DNA of 64,000 bases from JAVBLY01 sp031553035 (GTDB lineage: Bacteria > Bacillota > Clostridia > Peptostreptococcales > Anaerovoracaceae): assembly GCA_031553035.1 (NCBI GenBank), contig JAVBLY010000006.1, forward strand, positions 491,061 to 555,060, written 5' to 3'. The notes beneath the pieces were generated by a model. The model made no database searches and had not been told where the DNA came from. It saw only the letters and a program-made list of their open reading frames with translations. This document shows positions 27,171 to 35,343 of this stretch, piece after piece; positions within the stretch are counted from its first letter, which is position 1; every line of letters begins with the position of its first letter. The translations under genes were made by a program, and so were the position numbers.

Positions 27171-27198
27171 ATTATATCATGCAATTAGGAAGCGGCAA
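27171..27198 (-). promoter_or_regulatory. Promoter giving a probable leaderless kinase mRNA
   Basis: On the minus strand TTGCCG (27193-27198) is 16 bp from TATAAT (27171-27176), preceded by TGA as in extended -10 promoters. Only 6 nt separate TATAAT from the ATG at 27164, so the transcript should start at the start codon. No Shine-Dalgarno sequence is present. Confidence 0.6.
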
Positions 27199-27274
27199 GC
27201 GAAACACAGTGAAACAGCGTATTTTTTAATGGAATCTTTATATCTTGAGTGGGTTTTTACAGCAAAAAAGAATA

Positions 27275-28813
27275 TTATTTAAGAAATGGATAGTTGGTGT
27301 TATTGATAAGGAATTCCAGGTCCTCGGCAAAAGGCCATGTATCTAAATGCTGTTCGGTGTCCAGTACGATCATCTTTTTTTCTTCGGTTGAATATTTGGG
27401 CCACTCGACTGAGAAATCGCATTGGCTGTTGGGGTCACCGTTTTTGATGAATCCCAGCCATCTCTTATGGATTTGGTCTTTGACCAAAATGCTGTCATCA
27501 TCCTGCATATCCGATGGCAGAGTATCGAATACAAAAGGCAGTTCCATTCCATGGAATGTCCCCATACCTTTTTCTCTGAGTTTTTTTGTTGCGTATGTGA
27601 TTTCATACATGAATACATTTTTGCCCTTAGCTGTCAGAACGTCCGCAAAGGTCTGGCTTCCGCAAGCCAGGTGAAGTTTGACATAGTGCCTGAGTCTTTG
27701 GATCATGCTGTGCTTTACATCGACAGGAAAGCGCTTCTCCAGTGCACCGGCATCGCTGCCAAAGCATCGACGCATATAGTTCAGATAATCGTCTTTAGTA
27801 GAGTTAGGCGGAATAAAAACAGTGCCTTCATCTGCGTTGAACCCTGTCAGTAGATCGACATGATTAAGTTTTCCTGCGTTTACTGCATCAACAGGATTTA
27901 GGGGGATAAGTTTTCCATCGAAAATTGGGAAGAAATATTGAGGATTTTGTTTTGTCATATTGAAAGAAAAAACTGCGTTTTCCGCAAATTCCATGGGATC
28001 GATCTGCCTCATATCTTCAAGTGTTTCCGCACCGACAACGTCCATCAGCCGCTTGGTTGCCGCAATAGCTTTTTCTCTGACACCGTTTCCGTGAGCTGCA
28101 AGAACATGCTGGGCCTGTGTAGTTCCGCTTTGCATTATGACCCTACTGAAAAGCCCCTTTGTCTCTTTTGAGATCATCAGATCGGAAATGAGCATAGAGC
28201 CTGCAGATTCGCCCCATATTGTCACATTATCTGCATCACCTCCGAAATTTTCTATATTCTCATGGACCCAGTCCAGACCTTGGACAAGATCCAGAAGTCC
28301 CGCATTCCCGAGATATCCGTACTCGTCTTCGATCTCTTCGAACGCAGCAAAACCAAGTGCATTGAGACGATATGCAAGATTCACCTGGATCACTCCGTCT
28401 TTGGCAAAAGAAGTTCCGTCGAATGTGACCATGTTTGGACTTCCCTGCATGAAAGCTCCGCCGTGTACGAGAACCAGAACCGGGAGGTTTTTCTTTTTCT
28501 GAGCATCTTCCGGTGCCCAAATGTTGAGATAAAGGCAGTCTTCACTGTATTCACGATCACCTGAAGCTCCAACCAGCTGGATCGCTGCCGGTTTTTTCCT
28601 CTTGCAGTTTAAAATCCCATCCCAGGGTTGGCTATCTTGTGGAGGTAGAAATCTCAGATTACCAGTCGGCGGCTTCGCAAACGGTATACCGAAATATTTG
28701 GCGACTCCGTCTTCATAAAATCCTCTCACTGTGCCCGAAGCGGTTATCGCTATTGGACAATCTCCAAGCGAATTATTGTTGTTATCGATTATTGATTTAG
28801 AAATGCTGCTCAA
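27275..28813 (-). CDS. Type B carboxylesterase
   Basis: A 512-residue alpha/beta hydrolase of the carboxylesterase/cholinesterase family. The nucleophile elbow is GESAGS, the oxyanion segment VHGGAFMQGSP, the EDCLYLNIW signature is near residue 90, an acid lies in GFNADEGTVF and the histidine in TFHGMELPFVFD. No signal peptide, so it is cytoplasmic. The start is a TTG with GGAAGGA 10 nt upstream; no in-frame ATG precedes the catalytic region, so the start is uncertain by some codons. It may hydrolyse esters of aromatic or acyl compounds; substrate unknown. Confidence 0.88.
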   Translation of the reverse strand: MSSISKSIIDNNNNSLGDCPIAITASGTVRGFYEDGVAKYFGIPFAKPPTGNLRFLPPQDSQPWDGILNCKRKKPAAIQLVGASGDREYSEDCLYLNIWAPEDAQKKKNLPVLVLVHGGAFMQGSPNMVTFDGTSFAKDGVIQVNLAYRLNALGFAAFEEIEDEYGYLGNAGLLDLVQGLDWVHENIENFGGDADNVTIWGESAGSMLISDLMISKETKGLFSRVIMQSGTTQAQHVLAAHGNGVREKAIAATKRLMDVVGAETLEDMRQIDPMEFAENAVFSFNMTKQNPQYFFPIFDGKLIPLNPVDAVNAGKLNHVDLLTGFNADEGTVFIPPNSTKDDYLNYMRRCFGSDAGALEKRFPVDVKHSMIQRLRHYVKLHLACGSQTFADVLTAKGKNVFMYEITYATKKLREKGMGTFHGMELPFVFDTLPSDMQDDDSILVKDQIHKRWLGFIKNGDPNSQCDFSVEWPKYSTEEKKMIVLDTEQHLDTWPFAEDLEFLINNTNYPFLK

Positions 28814-29050
28814 AGTGAAGCTGTCCTTCCGTCATTCCATGATGAAAATATTTTTCCGACCTTTCCAGTATAGACCAGTAGCGCTAAAAAAACAAACAAA
28901 AATGGGGTGAGTCTGGTATACTGGAATCAAAATTTAAATGTAACGAAGGGTATTCCCATTAATGTATAAAACAACGAAGACGATATATCATCGCCTGGTG
29001 TTTGATATAGTAGGGAATAGTAAACGAAAGTTTAAAATCGTAGAGCATAA

Positions 29051-29530
29051 GTGAATATAATAAAGAAATTTGCCATTAGTATTGCCATAATTATTCCTGT
29101 ACCACCGGTCATCTACTTGATATCTATTGATGTAATTACGATGAGATTTATTCTGATTGTGCCGGTTGTTATTATCGCTTTACCGTATATCTGGATTGAG
29201 AAGAAAATACTAAAAGGAAATATCAGCTTTGTTGAACTTAAAAGAGTAAATGAATTTGGCGATCCTTTGGAAGTGATTTCTACACTGGAACAGAATGACA
29301 TTGATATAATCACCGAGATGTTCAATAAAAAAGCGAAGTTATTCTTTGACATTGATTTTGAGTATAGCGGGTACGCATTGTACGTCCATGCAAAAAAGAC
29401 TATAACAATGTACCCGAAGAAAAATAATATGAAATCAATAAAACTAAATGAGAATACCTGGCGAATGGACTTAAGTGACGGCGAAGCTGAGGCGCTAGCC
29501 AAAATTATAAATAAGTATAAGTGTGAATAA
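29051..29530 (+). CDS. Small membrane protein of unknown function
   Basis: A 159-residue protein with two helices near residues 5-50 and a soluble C-terminal half of mixed charge. I do not recognise a family. Start is GTG with only a weak GAG upstream, but the frame is coding-like and without better starts. A 21-bp inverted repeat overlaps the stop codon. Confidence 0.5.
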   Translation: MNIIKKFAISIAIIIPVPPVIYLISIDVITMRFILIVPVVIIALPYIWIEKKILKGNISFVELKRVNEFGDPLEVISTLEQNDIDIITEMFNKKAKLFFDIDFEYSGYALYVHAKKTITMYPKKNNMKSIKLNENTWRMDLSDGEAEALAKIINKYKCE

Positions 29531-29541
29531 TTAATTCACAC
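29521..29541 (+). terminator. Hairpin at the end of the 29051 gene
   Basis: GTGTGAAT and ATTCACAC form a perfect 8-bp inverted repeat around AATTA and overlap the stop codon. There is no U-tract, so termination is uncertain. Confidence 0.35.
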
Positions 29542-29556
29542 GCCGCCGGAGGCATA

Positions 29557-29669
29557 TAATTGTTTTTCACTCCATATAGTGAATCTTGATTATTCACAAG
29601 TGATTTGTTTCTGCAAGAGGCAATTCATTTGCATCGATAGCAGAAATGGAGTGAAAAAATGTATAATTA
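29557..29669. repeat. Palindromic element upstream of the SCIFF operon
   Basis: TTTTTCACTCCAT (29563-29575) is the exact complement of ATGGAGTGAAAAA (29646-29658), and both arms are flanked outside by ATAATT. Smaller inner hairpins are present. It could be a small non-autonomous element or a structured RNA. The surrounding 29531-29953 stretch has no clear gene. Confidence 0.4.
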
Positions 29670-29716
29670 TTTGCCCTGTTGAAGTCTCAATTTTGATTTT
29701 TCATCAGAAACTCTAA

Positions 29717-29863
29717 AAGGCTATTTTTTCATTAATTGTGTGGAATGATTGGATATTTTCAAACCTTGAAAGCAATAAGAAAACTATATCTGAATTGCAA
29801 CATTTGCAAAAAGATGATTGGGATGGGATAAATAAAGTATTTCTGAAAATCATAAACAACTAA
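29717..29863 (+). pseudogene. Possible gene remnant (about 48 codons, no start)
   Basis: One frame reads as a protein-like tail with NDWIFSNLESNKK and QKDDWDGINKVFLK before a stop at 29861, but it is bounded upstream by a stop and has no start codon or ribosome site. I cannot assign a family. It may be the end of a decayed gene. Confidence 0.25.
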
Positions 29864-29953
29864 AGCGTAATGTTTAACTTGAAGAACAACAGCAAATTTG
29901 ATAATATAAATAACGGTGCGAAAAAATGATCGAAACAGAAATGGAGAAAGCAA

Positions 29954-30124
29954 ATGAAGCATATAAAAACACTTACAAAACCAACTCTTAAAACAACCGA
30001 AGGCAAAGGCTGCAGCGAATGTCAGACCTCATGTCAGTCGGCATGCAAAACTTCATGCACGGTAGCAAACCAAAAGTGTGAAGGCGGCAGGACTCACGAG
30101 ACAGAAGACCGAAGAGATATATGA
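29954..30124 (+). CDS. SCIFF ranthipeptide precursor
   Basis: A 56-residue peptide of the SCIFF family (six cysteines in forty-five residues), the most widespread RiPP precursor of Clostridia. Cysteines are C20, C23, C27, C31, C35 and C42, with the diagnostic stretch SCQSACKTSCTVANQKC. Maturation installs Cys-Thr type thioether links. GGAG precedes the ATG by 7 nt. The stop overlaps the maturase start (ATGA). A tail of 14 residues after the last cysteine, rich in charge, makes it longer than the usual form. Confidence 0.95.
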   Translation: MKHIKTLTKPTLKTTEGKGCSECQTSCQSACKTSCTVANQKCEGGRTHETEDRRDI

Positions 30125-31497
30125 TCCATCTCTTTAGATTCAAAGATCAGTATATAGTAATGGATGTCAACAGCGGTGCGATCCACTTGGTAAGCGCCAT
30201 CGTGTTTGACATTCTTTATTTTTTTGAAGATCTGGATATTGATATATGGTCTGAAAAAAAATCTCTCATGTCTGAAGCACTAGCCGGAAAATATGAAGCC
30301 TGGCAGATTGAAGAAGCGATTTCGGAAATCGACCAACTGATTGCTGAGAATATGCTTTTCACTGATGATTCTCAGGTGACACTAGGCATGCTTGAAAAAA
30401 GAGATGCTGTCATCAAGGCCATGTGCCTTCATGTTGCCCATGACTGCAATATGAGATGCGGTTACTGTTTTGCCGATGAGGGAGCTTTCTCAGGTGAACG
30501 TTCAAAGCTTTCACTTGAAACAGGCAAGAAGGCGATTGATTTCCTTCTTGAGAAATCGGGCAGCAGGCAGAATCTGGAGATAGATTTTTTCGGAGGAGAA
30601 CCTCTCATGAACTTCGAAGTGGTCAAAGATCTGGTTGCTTATGGCAGAGAACGGGAGAAGGAATTCGGAAAGAATATCCGATTCACCATCACTACAAACG
30701 GGATGCTCCTTGACGAAGAAAAGGAAAAATTCATAAACGAACATATGGATAATGTGATCCTTTCAATAGACGGCAGACCGGAAGTCAACGACCGCATGCG
30801 AAAGACCGTGAGCGGTCAGGGGACTTATGACATAATCATCGATAATTATAAAAGGTTCACGAAGAATCGGGATGGGACCTATTACGTCCGAGGTACTTTC
30901 ACAGGACATAACCTGGATTTTGTCGATGACGTGAAACATCTGGCTGATATGGGATTTAGAAATGTCTCGATTGAGCCGGTGGTAACCGATGAAACAATGG
31001 ATTACGCCATAAGAGATGAACATATACCGGCAATCATGAGCGAATACGACAAGCTTGCCGATATGTATCTGGAATACGCAAAAGACGGCAGAGACTTCGC
31101 CTTTTTTCACTTCAACATGGATCTTGATCAGGGACCTTGTGTCATCAAGAGAGTATCGGGCTGCGGTGCGGGAACAGAATATGTAGCAGTATCTCCGGAA
31201 GGTGATATTTATCCGTGCCATCAGTTTGTAGGTGAAGATCAGTTCAGACTGGGCAATATCTACGAAAAAGGATTTGATAATAAGCTTTATGATACATTCA
31301 ATAAAAATCACATATACAGAAAATCAGAATGCATGAACTGCTGGGCAAAATTTTACTGTAGCGGCGGCTGTCATGCCAATGCTTATCATGCAAACGGCGA
31401 TATGCTGAAGCCTTATGAAATCGGCTGCGAAATGGAGCGCAAGAGGGTTGAATGTTCCATCGGGATACAGGCAGTTCTTGCGAATTCAAGCTTATGA
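30121..31497 (+). CDS. SCIFF radical SAM maturase (SPASM)
   Basis: A 458-residue radical SAM enzyme that forms thioether bridges in the SCIFF peptide. An N-terminal recognition-like region (residues 1-90) precedes the radical SAM cluster motif C109-x3-C113-x2-C116 (CNMRCGYC) and the SPASM region with GCGAGTEYVAVSPEGDIYPC, CMNCWAKFYCSGGC and a last cysteine in GCEMERKRVEC. It is coupled by a 4-nt overlap to the precursor. No dedicated transporter or protease is nearby. Confidence 0.95.
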   Translation: MIHLFRFKDQYIVMDVNSGAIHLVSAIVFDILYFFEDLDIDIWSEKKSLMSEALAGKYEAWQIEEAISEIDQLIAENMLFTDDSQVTLGMLEKRDAVIKAMCLHVAHDCNMRCGYCFADEGAFSGERSKLSLETGKKAIDFLLEKSGSRQNLEIDFFGGEPLMNFEVVKDLVAYGREREKEFGKNIRFTITTNGMLLDEEKEKFINEHMDNVILSIDGRPEVNDRMRKTVSGQGTYDIIIDNYKRFTKNRDGTYYVRGTFTGHNLDFVDDVKHLADMGFRNVSIEPVVTDETMDYAIRDEHIPAIMSEYDKLADMYLEYAKDGRDFAFFHFNMDLDQGPCVIKRVSGCGAGTEYVAVSPEGDIYPCHQFVGEDQFRLGNIYEKGFDNKLYDTFNKNHIYRKSECMNCWAKFYCSGGCHANAYHANGDMLKPYEIGCEMERKRVECSIGIQAVLANSSL

Positions 31498-31557
31498 CTT
31501 GCTAATAGAGACAGGTAAGCATCAGTGGTTTAAGGAAAAATTAATATTAGAACTTCT

Positions 31558-31593
31558 ATAATCTGCTATAATATTAGCAGATTATTTATTATA
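31558..31593 (+). terminator. Terminator of the SCIFF operon
   Basis: ATAATCTGCTA (31558-31568) pairs perfectly with TAGCAGATTAT (31575-31585), loop TAATAT, then TTATTATATTATTTT. The stem is AT-rich. The rest of 31498-31898 holds short oligo-A and oligo-T runs and no gene or known RNA I can identify. Confidence 0.65.
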
Positions 31594-31898
31594 TTATTTT
31601 GGTGGCAGACTCTAGCTGGTGAAACGAAGCAATCACACCATGCAGAAAAAAAGGTCTTTTTTTGGACAAAAATGGAGCGAATGAGTGGGTTTTGAGAGAT
31701 AAAAGCAAATCGCGTGTCTATTAATATACATTAATGTTCATTTGGGAAAGTGTATCACAAAAAAGTACTCATAACCTAAGAATTTGTCCCCCAAACACCT
31801 GTTTTTTTTTGCATAGACCCTTTTGGAATGCGGCGGTGCAAATATTGGTGGTCGAAGATGAAAAATATGTGGATTTGTAGCAATACGAGGTGAAATAA

Positions 31899-32597
31899 GT
31901 GACAAAGATACTTGTACTGGACGACGAGCAGGCGATAGCAGATCTTGTTGAGCTGTATCTGAAAAATGAAAACTATGATGTATATAAATTCTATGATTCG
32001 AAGTCAGCTCTGGAATGTGTGAATAACGAGGATATAGATCTGGCGGTCCTTGATATAATGATCCCCGGAATAGACGGTTTCGAGGTTTTAAGAAAGATCA
32101 GAGAAAATCACAATTTCCCGGTGCTGATGCTGACAGCAAAGGATGAAGATATGGACAAGATATCGGGGCTGACCATGGGCGCGGACGATTATATAACAAA
32201 GCCGTTCAAGCCTCTTGAACTTGTTGCCAGGGTCAAAGCACAGCTCAGAAGATATACCAAATACAATACAGCCGATAATAAAGAAAGTGCCGAAAACACA
32301 GTTTCCGCAAAAGGATTGCTTCTCAACAAGGATAAGCACACCTGTCAGCTGGACGGAGAATCTGTAGACTTAACACCCATTGAATTTGATATACTGTGGG
32401 CTCTCTGCCGCAATAAAGGGAAAGTGGTCAATCAGGAAGCTCTTTTCCGGGAGGTTTGGGGAGAAAAGTATTTTTCCAATAACAACAATACAGTTATGGT
32501 GCATATAAGGCATATCCGTGAAAAAATGGGAGACACTGTAGGTAATCCCAAATATATCCAAACCGTATGGGGAGTGGGATACAGAATAGATGACTGA
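31899..32597 (+). CDS. Response regulator, VanR-like
   Basis: A 232-residue OmpR-family regulator strikingly like VanR (IADLVELYLKNENY, LAVLDIMIPG with D52, GADDYITKPFKPLEL), with a winged-helix C-terminus. GTG start with GAGGTG upstream. It overlaps the kinase gene by 8 nt and is followed by a D,D-carboxypeptidase; no vanH, vanA, vanG or vanX genes are present, so this is a VanRS-type envelope regulator, not a resistance cassette in itself. Confidence 0.9.
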   Translation: MTKILVLDDEQAIADLVELYLKNENYDVYKFYDSKSALECVNNEDIDLAVLDIMIPGIDGFEVLRKIRENHNFPVLMLTAKDEDMDKISGLTMGADDYITKPFKPLELVARVKAQLRRYTKYNTADNKESAENTVSAKGLLLNKDKHTCQLDGESVDLTPIEFDILWALCRNKGKVVNQEALFREVWGEKYFSNNNNTVMVHIRHIREKMGDTVGNPKYIQTVWGVGYRIDD

Positions 32598-33729
32598 GAG
32601 CACTCCGAATAAAAACAGTTTCCGAAAACTCAAGAAAAGTATACTCAGCAAAGTAGCTGTGGTAGTTCTGGGATCACTTCTGGTTGGCGTAGTTTTTCTG
32701 GTTTTCTTCGTTGACGGTGTATTTCAGAATTCGTTTGCCGCTTTTATGATAGGGCTTTTCAAAATTTTGGGAATGAATACCGATGATGCCAACTTTGTAT
32801 ATTACAATATATTTATGAGCAAGAAAACTGTCTGGATGCTCATGGGACTCATTATTATCATGGCTGTAGCGTTCTATATCAGCCTTACGCGATTCACAAA
32901 ATATTTTGATGAAATCTCGGATGGTGTGGATGAGCTTGCAGAGGAAAAGGGCGCCAGGATCAAGCTGTCTCCCGAACTCGATTTTATGGAGGATAAGCTT
33001 AATGAAGTCAGTGGCAAACTTCGGAAAAGGGAGAGAGATGCCAAGGATGCAGAGCAGAGGAAAAACGATCTGGTGGTTTATCTCGCTCATGATATAAAAA
33101 CACCGCTCACTTCAGTAATCGGGTATCTGAATCTTCTTAAAGATGAACCTGACATGCCCATAGCTAATCGTGCAAAATACAGTGAGATCACATTAGAGAA
33201 GGCATACAGACTTGAGGAACTGATAAATGAATTTTTTGACATCACAAGATTCAATCTTCAGACCATCGTTCTCGATAAGACGAAGATAGACATAGAACTT
33301 CTTGTCAGCCAGGTAGTAAGTGAGTTCTATCCAATATTTGAAGAAAAGGGATTGACGGATAATATTTCCGTGGAGGACGGCTTAACTATTCAAGGTGACA
33401 GCCAGAAGCTGGCAAGAGTTATCAACAATATCATAAGAAATGCAGCTCTGTACAGCCATAAAAATCAGCCTATAATAATAAACGGCAGGACAGAAGATGG
33501 CAATGTGATCCTTGACATTACCGACACGGGGGAAGTCATTCCACAGGGAAAGCTGGACGCAATATTTGAAAAATTTTATCGATTGGATCAAGCCAGATCA
33601 ACAAATACAGGAGGTTCGGGATTGGGGCTTGCCATAGCCAAAGAGATCGTCCTGGCTCACGGAGGTCAGATATTTGCCACTAGCAACTATGACAAAACCA
33701 CCTTTACAATAACCTTGCCTAAAGAATGA
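32590..33729 (+). CDS. Sensor histidine kinase, VanS-like
   Basis: A 379-residue kinase with two helices (about 15-45 and 75-100), an external loop, HAMP-like linker and HisKA with VYLAHDIKTPLTSVIGYL, the VanS signature. The ATPase part has NNIIRNAALYS, DITDTGEV and GGSGLGLAIAKE. It is closest to VanS of the vancomycin systems. It should sense envelope change or drug and phosphorylate the 31899 regulator. Confidence 0.9.
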   Translation: MTESTPNKNSFRKLKKSILSKVAVVVLGSLLVGVVFLVFFVDGVFQNSFAAFMIGLFKILGMNTDDANFVYYNIFMSKKTVWMLMGLIIIMAVAFYISLTRFTKYFDEISDGVDELAEEKGARIKLSPELDFMEDKLNEVSGKLRKRERDAKDAEQRKNDLVVYLAHDIKTPLTSVIGYLNLLKDEPDMPIANRAKYSEITLEKAYRLEELINEFFDITRFNLQTIVLDKTKIDIELLVSQVVSEFYPIFEEKGLTDNISVEDGLTIQGDSQKLARVINNIIRNAALYSHKNQPIIINGRTEDGNVILDITDTGEVIPQGKLDAIFEKFYRLDQARSTNTGGSGLGLAIAKEIVLAHGGQIFATSNYDKTTFTITLPKE

Positions 33730-33839
33730 CATGTAATTTTATCATCTTCATAAATTTTTAAGAATTCCATAATCCCAGATTAAAAAACGTTCCTTCTTTA
33801 TCTGTTTAAATGAATGTACAGAATAAGGAGGGTTATATT

Positions 33840-34772
33840 ATGAGAACTACAAGAAGCATAAGAAACAAAAGAAGGAACAAATTTCCAATCATAACGATAT
33901 TATTGGTATTTGCAGTGATCGCTGCAGGCATCCTGATAAGCATGAATATACTTAATTCGACTTTGGCTCAGAACAAAAACGGTATATCGGACCTGTCCAC
34001 TGATAAAATAGACACCGGCAAGCTTTACAGTAAAAATGTTGCCTTGGTAGATGTTGAAAGCGGTAAAGTTCTTTACGGTAAAAATGAAGGTGAAACGTGT
34101 TATCCCGCTTCACTTACAAAGATAATGACCGGGATAACAGCAATAACAGAAAGGGAGAGCCTGGATAAAAGTGTAACATTGAATAATGATCTTTTCTATA
34201 CGCTCAGAAACGAGAATGCATCTATGGCAGGATATCAGGAAGGGGACAGGACAACTGTAAAGGATCTTCTGTATGGATCTTTGCTTGCCTCCGGTGCTGA
34301 AGCATCAGTGGGGTTGTCGCAGGCTACTTCCGGGTCGGAAAGCAACTTTGCTGATCTTATGAATGATAAAGCAAATGAACTGAACATGACCGGAACACAC
34401 TTTACAAATTCAACCGGGCTTCAGGATGAGGATAATTATTCTACACCAAAGGATATGGGAAAGCTCCTTAGATATGCGCTTACAAATTCCACATTTAAAG
34501 ACGTATTCACCACAAAGTCATACAATATAAGGACAGACAGTAATGAATTCACTGTCAGGAGTACGTTCTTTTCTGAATACATGGGTGAAAACAGCAAGTA
34601 TACGGTTGAGGGAGCAAAGACGGGAACGACGTCTGACGCCGGTCAGTGTCTCGCATCTCTGGTGACAAAGTATGACCGGGAATTCATACTGATAACGATG
34701 GGTGCCCCCATTGGAGGAGGCATCCAGCCATTCAGTTTCGACGATCTTGATTATATTTTCAAAACTATCTGA
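33840..34772 (+). CDS. D-alanyl-D-alanine carboxypeptidase (VanY/DacA-like)
   Basis: A 310-residue serine peptidase with an N-terminal membrane anchor. Motifs are SxxK as S91-L-T-K94, and KTG at 260-262. At the SxN position stands S151-G-A153, i.e. the Asn is Ala in SGAEAS, as in some VanY-G-like proteins. I start at ATG 33840 with AAGGAGG upstream; a start at 33810 has no ribosome site. It likely trims pentapeptide stems, lowering D-Ala-D-Ala targets. 110 bp after the VanS-like gene; probably its target. Ends 8 nt inside the convergent gene. Confidence 0.87.
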   Translation: MRTTRSIRNKRRNKFPIITILLVFAVIAAGILISMNILNSTLAQNKNGISDLSTDKIDTGKLYSKNVALVDVESGKVLYGKNEGETCYPASLTKIMTGITAITERESLDKSVTLNNDLFYTLRNENASMAGYQEGDRTTVKDLLYGSLLASGAEASVGLSQATSGSESNFADLMNDKANELNMTGTHFTNSTGLQDEDNYSTPKDMGKLLRYALTNSTFKDVFTTKSYNIRTDSNEFTVRSTFFSEYMGENSKYTVEGAKTGTTSDAGQCLASLVTKYDREFILITMGAPIGGGIQPFSFDDLDYIFKTI

Positions 34773-35343
34773 CAATTGGATTTTTAATTCTATCTGCGGC
34801 ATCCATTTCTTTTTGCTTAACTTTTTTCTCCGAGATTTTTCGGTCAAGTGCCTGCAGATGCATATAGGGCAGTTTTTGTTTTCGCAGAGCCTCGAGGTCT
34901 TCATTGTATAGATTATCGATATCCTCCAGGAATGCAAGATATGCCTGGAGAGCTTCAGGAGAAATGTATTTCATGTATGCAGTGTAATAAAATTCTCTTT
35001 TTATCTTTTTGTTGAAGTTGATATATCTGATCAAAATATTGAACCCGCTCAGAATCCATATACTGATAGCCATATGAGAAGTGAAAACCAACCAGAAAAG
35101 ATCCGGATAGACAAAGAAAAAGAATCCATAAACGCCGACAATGACCGCCAGCCAGCCGAAAACTTCGCCAACAGTAATGAAAACACTTTTTTTATATACT
35201 GTGCCTTCTCCTGACATGACTATTAGTTTCGGAATATAAAAAACGACGCGGTCAAGTATCGTAGGTATAATAAATAAGCCTATCACGCTGCAAAAAAGGA
35301 AAGTGGTCATAATAAGCACAATATCGTCAGCTTTAAACTCCAT
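34765..35343 (-). CDS. Membrane protein of the NfrB-like operon, unknown function
   Basis: A 192-residue protein with about four helices in residues 8-125 and a charged C-terminal tail (coiled-coil-like, about 130-190). I recognise no family. GGAGGTGA precedes the ATG by 8 nt. It overlaps the glycosyltransferase gene by 11 nt and is certainly cotranscribed with it, so it is probably a partner in polysaccharide export or synthase assembly. Confidence 0.7.
   Translation of the reverse strand: MEFKADDIVLIMTTFLFCSVIGLFIIPTILDRVVFYIPKLIVMSGEGTVYKKSVFITVGEVFGWLAVIVGVYGFFFFVYPDLFWLVFTSHMAISIWILSGFNILIRYINFNKKIKREFYYTAYMKYISPEALQAYLAFLEDIDNLYNEDLEALRKQKLPYMHLQALDRKISEKKVKQKEMDAADRIKNPIVR

Noticed and set aside
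31660..31701. 14-codon reading frame before the VanR-like gene
   Set aside because: Lysine/phenylalanine run without ribosome site or conservation signal.
31899..34772. Vancomycin resistance cluster
   Set aside because: No ligase, dehydrogenase, VanX, VanT or VanW genes are present.
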